DNA from: a virus
Virus record (IMG/VR): IMGVR_UViG_3300015374_000064
Location: 1 to 23,061 of that record
Length of the DNA: 23,061 bases
Reading direction: 5' to 3' (one strand)
Part shown: in pieces, positions 20,396 through 23,061 of the stretch
How the letters are laid out: every line of letters begins with the position of its first letter
How positions within the stretch are numbered: position 1 is the first letter of the stretch
Program-made: the position numbers and the translations under genes
The notes under the pieces: generated by a model
What the model was told of the DNA's origin: nothing
The model's database searches: none
What the model saw: only the letters and a program-made list of their open reading frames with translations

Positions 20396-21079
20396 TTAGG
20401 GGGCAACGCCCTGGAGCATGAACACCCACGGCTGTACATCTCCAGTAACTTCCGCTCCGCCAGAGAGCGTAAAGGTCATGTCGCCATCCCCATCGCCACC
20501 AAAGGCGTTCTGGATGTCCGCGAAATATCGACCTGTGACTGATGTGAAGATCTCCAAAGGAGATCCCAAACCACCAGCGGTTCCGACACTCGTACCGGTG
20601 TCGTCGTAGAGCTCACCGAACTGATTCCCCGCCCCGATGTCGTAATCGATAGACAGGTTTCCTCCGGCGATGAGATCGAAGAACACCAGCGCGTGACCAT
20701 CGACGTAAGGCACATCCGGTGTCACACCCGGAGCCAAACGCGAATATGTACCCGCGTGCGCGGAACCTCCGGGAGAATCTGCGGTGTCTTCCACCTCAGT
20801 ACCCGGCTCGACATTGGGAGCCGCGCCAAACGACGCGATGTAGAGCGCATCCTCATGCCGCACAATTGACTGCGTGGCATACGGAGTGTCTACATCCCAC
20901 GACCCTTGAAACGTGGGTACATCCGGAATCTCCGGAAGACCAACATCGATCTCAGAGAAATCGAATGGTGATCCATCAGGGTTGTAGAACGCAATCGTGT
21001 CCGGCGTGAACCCCTCCTGAAGCGGGCCCGCCTCGACAACGATGACTTGTCGAATTCTGGTCGCAGTGACCCGTGCCAT
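20396..21079 (-). CDS. Putative virion surface protein, paralogue 1
   Basis: The 227-residue protein resembles its downstream neighbour at both ends: the N-terminal GPLQEG-x-TPDTI-x-FYNPDGSP block and the C-terminal beta domain, which ends QPWVFMLQGVAP here and NPWVLFANG there. Between them lies a shorter linker with a single FQGSWDVDTPYATQSIVRHE unit, which fits the W-x-x-x-x-x-Y-x-x-x-x-x-V pattern of a carbohydrate-binding module. The C-terminal part (about 105-227) has alternating strands (HALVFFDLIAGGNLSIDYDI, RYFADIQNAFGGDGDG). The ATG overlaps the terminase stop (TAATG), so the gene is coupled to it. I consider a virion decoration or adsorption role likely, though not shown. Confidence 0.68.
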   Translation of the reverse strand: MARVTATRIRQVIVVEAGPLQEGFTPDTIAFYNPDGSPFDFSEIDVGLPEIPDVPTFQGSWDVDTPYATQSIVRHEDALYIASFGAAPNVEPGTEVEDTADSPGGSAHAGTYSRLAPGVTPDVPYVDGHALVFFDLIAGGNLSIDYDIGAGNQFGELYDDTGTSVGTAGGLGSPLEIFTSVTGRYFADIQNAFGGDGDGDMTFTLSGGAEVTGDVQPWVFMLQGVAP

Positions 21080-22824
21080 TACTCAAACGCCTCCTTGTGG
21101 TGCTTGAACGCAATGTACGCGTCCATCAGGGCCGCCACGTTGTCGATTTTCTCCTCTTGGCGCTTCTTGAGGAGCTTACGATTGCCGTTCGTGTCTTCGA
21201 GCGTGATGGCATTACCCATCGCGAACTGCATCAGCAGCTCATCGAAGATCAAGTGCCGATCCTCAGAGAGCTTCTTCAACTCTCCAAGAGGAACCGACTC
21301 CGTCTTCGCGCCCTGGAGGACCTTCTCGATCCCAAAGGGGCCGTTCTCCGCTTCCCACCGGGCCACGAACTCCTTGGCGTTATACGGGTCGAAGCCGAGA
21401 GCACGTACGTCGTAGTCGGAGTCAATGATGAACTTGTCCAGATCATCGTAGACCTCCATCATGTCTAGAACGGTTCCTGGCATGACATGCAGGCTGCCTT
21501 CTCGTATGAACTCTTCATACTTGGCGCGCATAGAAGCTTGGAGTAGCATCAGGGTTCGTTCTGTGATGTAGCTGCGAGTCTTGACTCCGTACAACTCCTC
21601 TCCTAATGGGAAGAGGAAAGTGAAAGCGCAGAAGTCATCGCCTTGCGAGAGATCCGCGCCCAGAGCACACACCATCCCCCAGAAGTTGCGAGCCCGGTGG
21701 GGCAACGTCTCTTCGTAAGTGAAGAAGTAGGTGTAGCCCTCCATCGGGATTCCAAAGCGTTTGGCTAGGATGTCGTTGCGAGAGGCCGGAGCTTTTTCGG
21801 CCCGTTCAACGTCCAGATGGTAAGTTTCGTAGGTGACTGTCTGTCCGAGATTCGGGTTAGCCTTCAACCACGTCGCCGGATCGCTGACTTCCTCAAGATC
21901 GTCCAGCTTGTAGTGCCAGATCGAAACGTGCGGCGCGGTGTACTCGCCCTTAAGTATGTCCATAAGTTCCATTTTGATTGTGTCACCGGAACCGTTACGG
22001 ACTGTTCCTTCTGAGGACGTGGCGATGATCAAGTAGTCGTCCAGCTTGGACGCTCCCTGCTCCACAGCACCGATGACATCCTCTCGGAGATCACCAGACA
22101 GCCATTCGTCGATGTTGGCAACTTTAGTCCGCAATCCCTGGAGCTTGTTGATCGCCATAGGACGAATCTCCAGTAGCGAACCAGTCAAGAAGTTCTCGAT
22201 CCCCTTCTTGGTCGACGCCAACTTCTGCCGCATGAACCTAGACCCTGTGGTGTTCTGCAGCGAGCCCTCTGTTAGGAACTTAAACAGAGGACCTCTGGCC
22301 CGAGTGATTGCAGTACGGATTGGAGACATGGTCTCCTCAGCCTGCTTCATCGTTGGGGCCGTCGAGATCTGATGAGTCGTCGAGGTGTCGACTGTCATGA
22401 AGTAGGCCTGGATCAATGCGGCATACATTGACTTGGCTGCGCCTCTGGCTACGATCAGATACTGCTTGACTATCAGCCTCTTCTTGATTGTCCGCTTCTC
22501 GTAGTGGCCACCTCGGCCTTCCTTGGAAGGGACGTAGACCGACCGCTCGACGAAGTAGTACCAGCCGAAGATCTGCTCGGCCCAGAGCTTGAAGGTGAAC
22601 AGGAGGTGGAGGTCGCCGCCGTCAGTAAGGGTCATCTCTCCTTCGGAGAACCTGACGAAACCCTCCACCGCCTGATCGTCGTAGTAGATGTTGGGGTTGG
22701 CGATGAGCGCATCGATGCGATTCATCTCCATAGAGATCTCGTAGTTGACTGGGATCTCTCCTGCTAGAACAGCATCACGGAACTGCCCGTAATAGATTGG
22801 TACAGCAGTATTGGACAGTCCCAT
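21079..22824 (-). CDS. terL: Terminase large subunit
   Basis: The 581-residue protein is the packaging ATPase-nuclease. The ATPase part has an atypical Walker A, RGAAKS (about residues 127-132), preceded by KQYLIVA. It also has Walker B VANIDEW (236-241, acidic D239/E240) and a coupling motif LIIATS (265-270). The nuclease part has GADLSQGDDF (389-398), LGFDP (476-480) and a late acidic DNVAALMDAYIA (561-572), the usual three-aspartate RNase H-like arrangement. This fits the Terminase_1 family of HK97-like phages. Walker A has Ala-Ala in place of the usual Gly residues before Lys; such deviation is tolerated in the family. AAAGGGGGT lies four to five bases before the ATG at 22824. Confidence 0.95.
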   Translation of the reverse strand: MGLSNTAVPIYYGQFRDAVLAGEIPVNYEISMEMNRIDALIANPNIYYDDQAVEGFVRFSEGEMTLTDGGDLHLLFTFKLWAEQIFGWYYFVERSVYVPSKEGRGGHYEKRTIKKRLIVKQYLIVARGAAKSMYAALIQAYFMTVDTSTTHQISTAPTMKQAEETMSPIRTAITRARGPLFKFLTEGSLQNTTGSRFMRQKLASTKKGIENFLTGSLLEIRPMAINKLQGLRTKVANIDEWLSGDLREDVIGAVEQGASKLDDYLIIATSSEGTVRNGSGDTIKMELMDILKGEYTAPHVSIWHYKLDDLEEVSDPATWLKANPNLGQTVTYETYHLDVERAEKAPASRNDILAKRFGIPMEGYTYFFTYEETLPHRARNFWGMVCALGADLSQGDDFCAFTFLFPLGEELYGVKTRSYITERTLMLLQASMRAKYEEFIREGSLHVMPGTVLDMMEVYDDLDKFIIDSDYDVRALGFDPYNAKEFVARWEAENGPFGIEKVLQGAKTESVPLGELKKLSEDRHLIFDELLMQFAMGNAITLEDTNGNRKLLKKRQEEKIDNVAALMDAYIAFKHHKEAFE

Positions 22825-22838
22825 GCCACCCCCTTTCT

Positions 22839-23061
22839 CTACGCTGCAGCGAGACCAGTCTTTGCGACCTTCTTTGCAACCTGCGCATTGAAGACCCGGC
22901 GCGACTGCTGCTGCCCGGTGTCCTTGAGCGTGTCCTTAACGAACTTCTTACCGCTCGACTTCGACTGAGCGTTGAGCACCTTGACCTGCTGCTCGAGCTG
23001 CATTCGAGTCGCCAGATCGCGAAGCTCGTTGTTGGAGAGAGCCGCAGGGCCGCTCTTCTGA
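22839..23061 (-). CDS. C-terminal part of a small protein upstream of terminase
   Basis: The frame is open from the window edge to TAG at 22839, giving 74 residues. It reads SNNELRDLATRMQLEQQVKV, then LNAQSKSSGKKFVKDTL and ends AKKVAKTGLAAA. The pattern LSNNELRxLxxRMxLEQQ followed by KKFVxDxL resembles the C-terminal tail of a family of phage proteins that carry a YGVKGMKWG-type motif at the N-terminus. That N-terminus is outside the window. The role is unknown; a head or packaging function would fit its place before the terminase. It ends 14 bases before the terminase start. Confidence 0.7.
   Translation of the reverse strand, partial: QKSGPAALSNNELRDLATRMQLEQQVKVLNAQSKSSGKKFVKDTLKDTGQQQSRRVFNAQVAKKVAKTGLAAA

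Noticed and set aside
1-23061. CRISPR arrays, tRNA genes, insertion sequences, integrase or attachment sites
   Set aside because: I saw no regularly spaced direct repeats with spacers, no cloverleaf with a CCA-type acceptor, no transposase or integrase motifs and no obvious att core.

Overview
The window is part of a tailed double-stranded DNA phage (or prophage) genome with siphovirus architecture. Every convincing gene lies on the minus strand, so the late region reads from right to left: packaging, head, tail, lysis, then small accessory genes. Moderately high G+C, strong AAAGGAGG-type ribosome binding sites, a ReqiPepy6 Gp37-like tail protein, a protease-capsid fusion, an actinophage-type holin and several small families that I associate with Gordonia, Rhodococcus and Streptomyces phages point to an actinobacterial host. 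The host genus cannot be fixed from the sequence.

Right part (23061 to 13364). A partial small protein precedes the large terminase. Two related beta-rich proteins with tail-fibre or decoration character sit, unusually, between terminase and portal. Then come the portal, a short basic scaffold-like protein, and a 709-residue fusion of prohead protease and HK97-fold major capsid protein with an Ig-like C-terminal domain. Two small connector proteins, the major tail protein (with a similar Ig-like tail domain) and a putative tail assembly chaperone follow.

Middle (13351 to 4679). A second, truncated major-tail-protein paralogue and an HK97 gp10-like protein precede a 1606-residue tape measure protein built from three different tandem repeats. 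The distal tail protein and a Tal-like protein with a long Pro/Asp/Lys linker follow.

Left part (4682 to 2715). This is a translationally coupled run of small and membrane proteins, including a holin with no ATG/GTG/TTG start and a 28-residue membrane peptide. No endolysin is present in the window.

Far left (2700 to 1). Small accessory genes are separated by compact control regions. Four copies of a motif, WYTTMCAC-N6-TAGTGAGA, lie on the coding strand, at least two of them just after terminator-like hairpins. Two copies lead directly into a gene. The other two lead into compact structured RNAs built from repeated, covarying hairpins, ended by a U-tract and a conserved ribosome-binding leader. 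These two related RNA cassettes (about 1298-1439 and 1864-1939) are the strongest candidates for something undescribed. A block of six tightly overlapping microgenes follows downstream, including 31-, 51- and 52-residue proteins.
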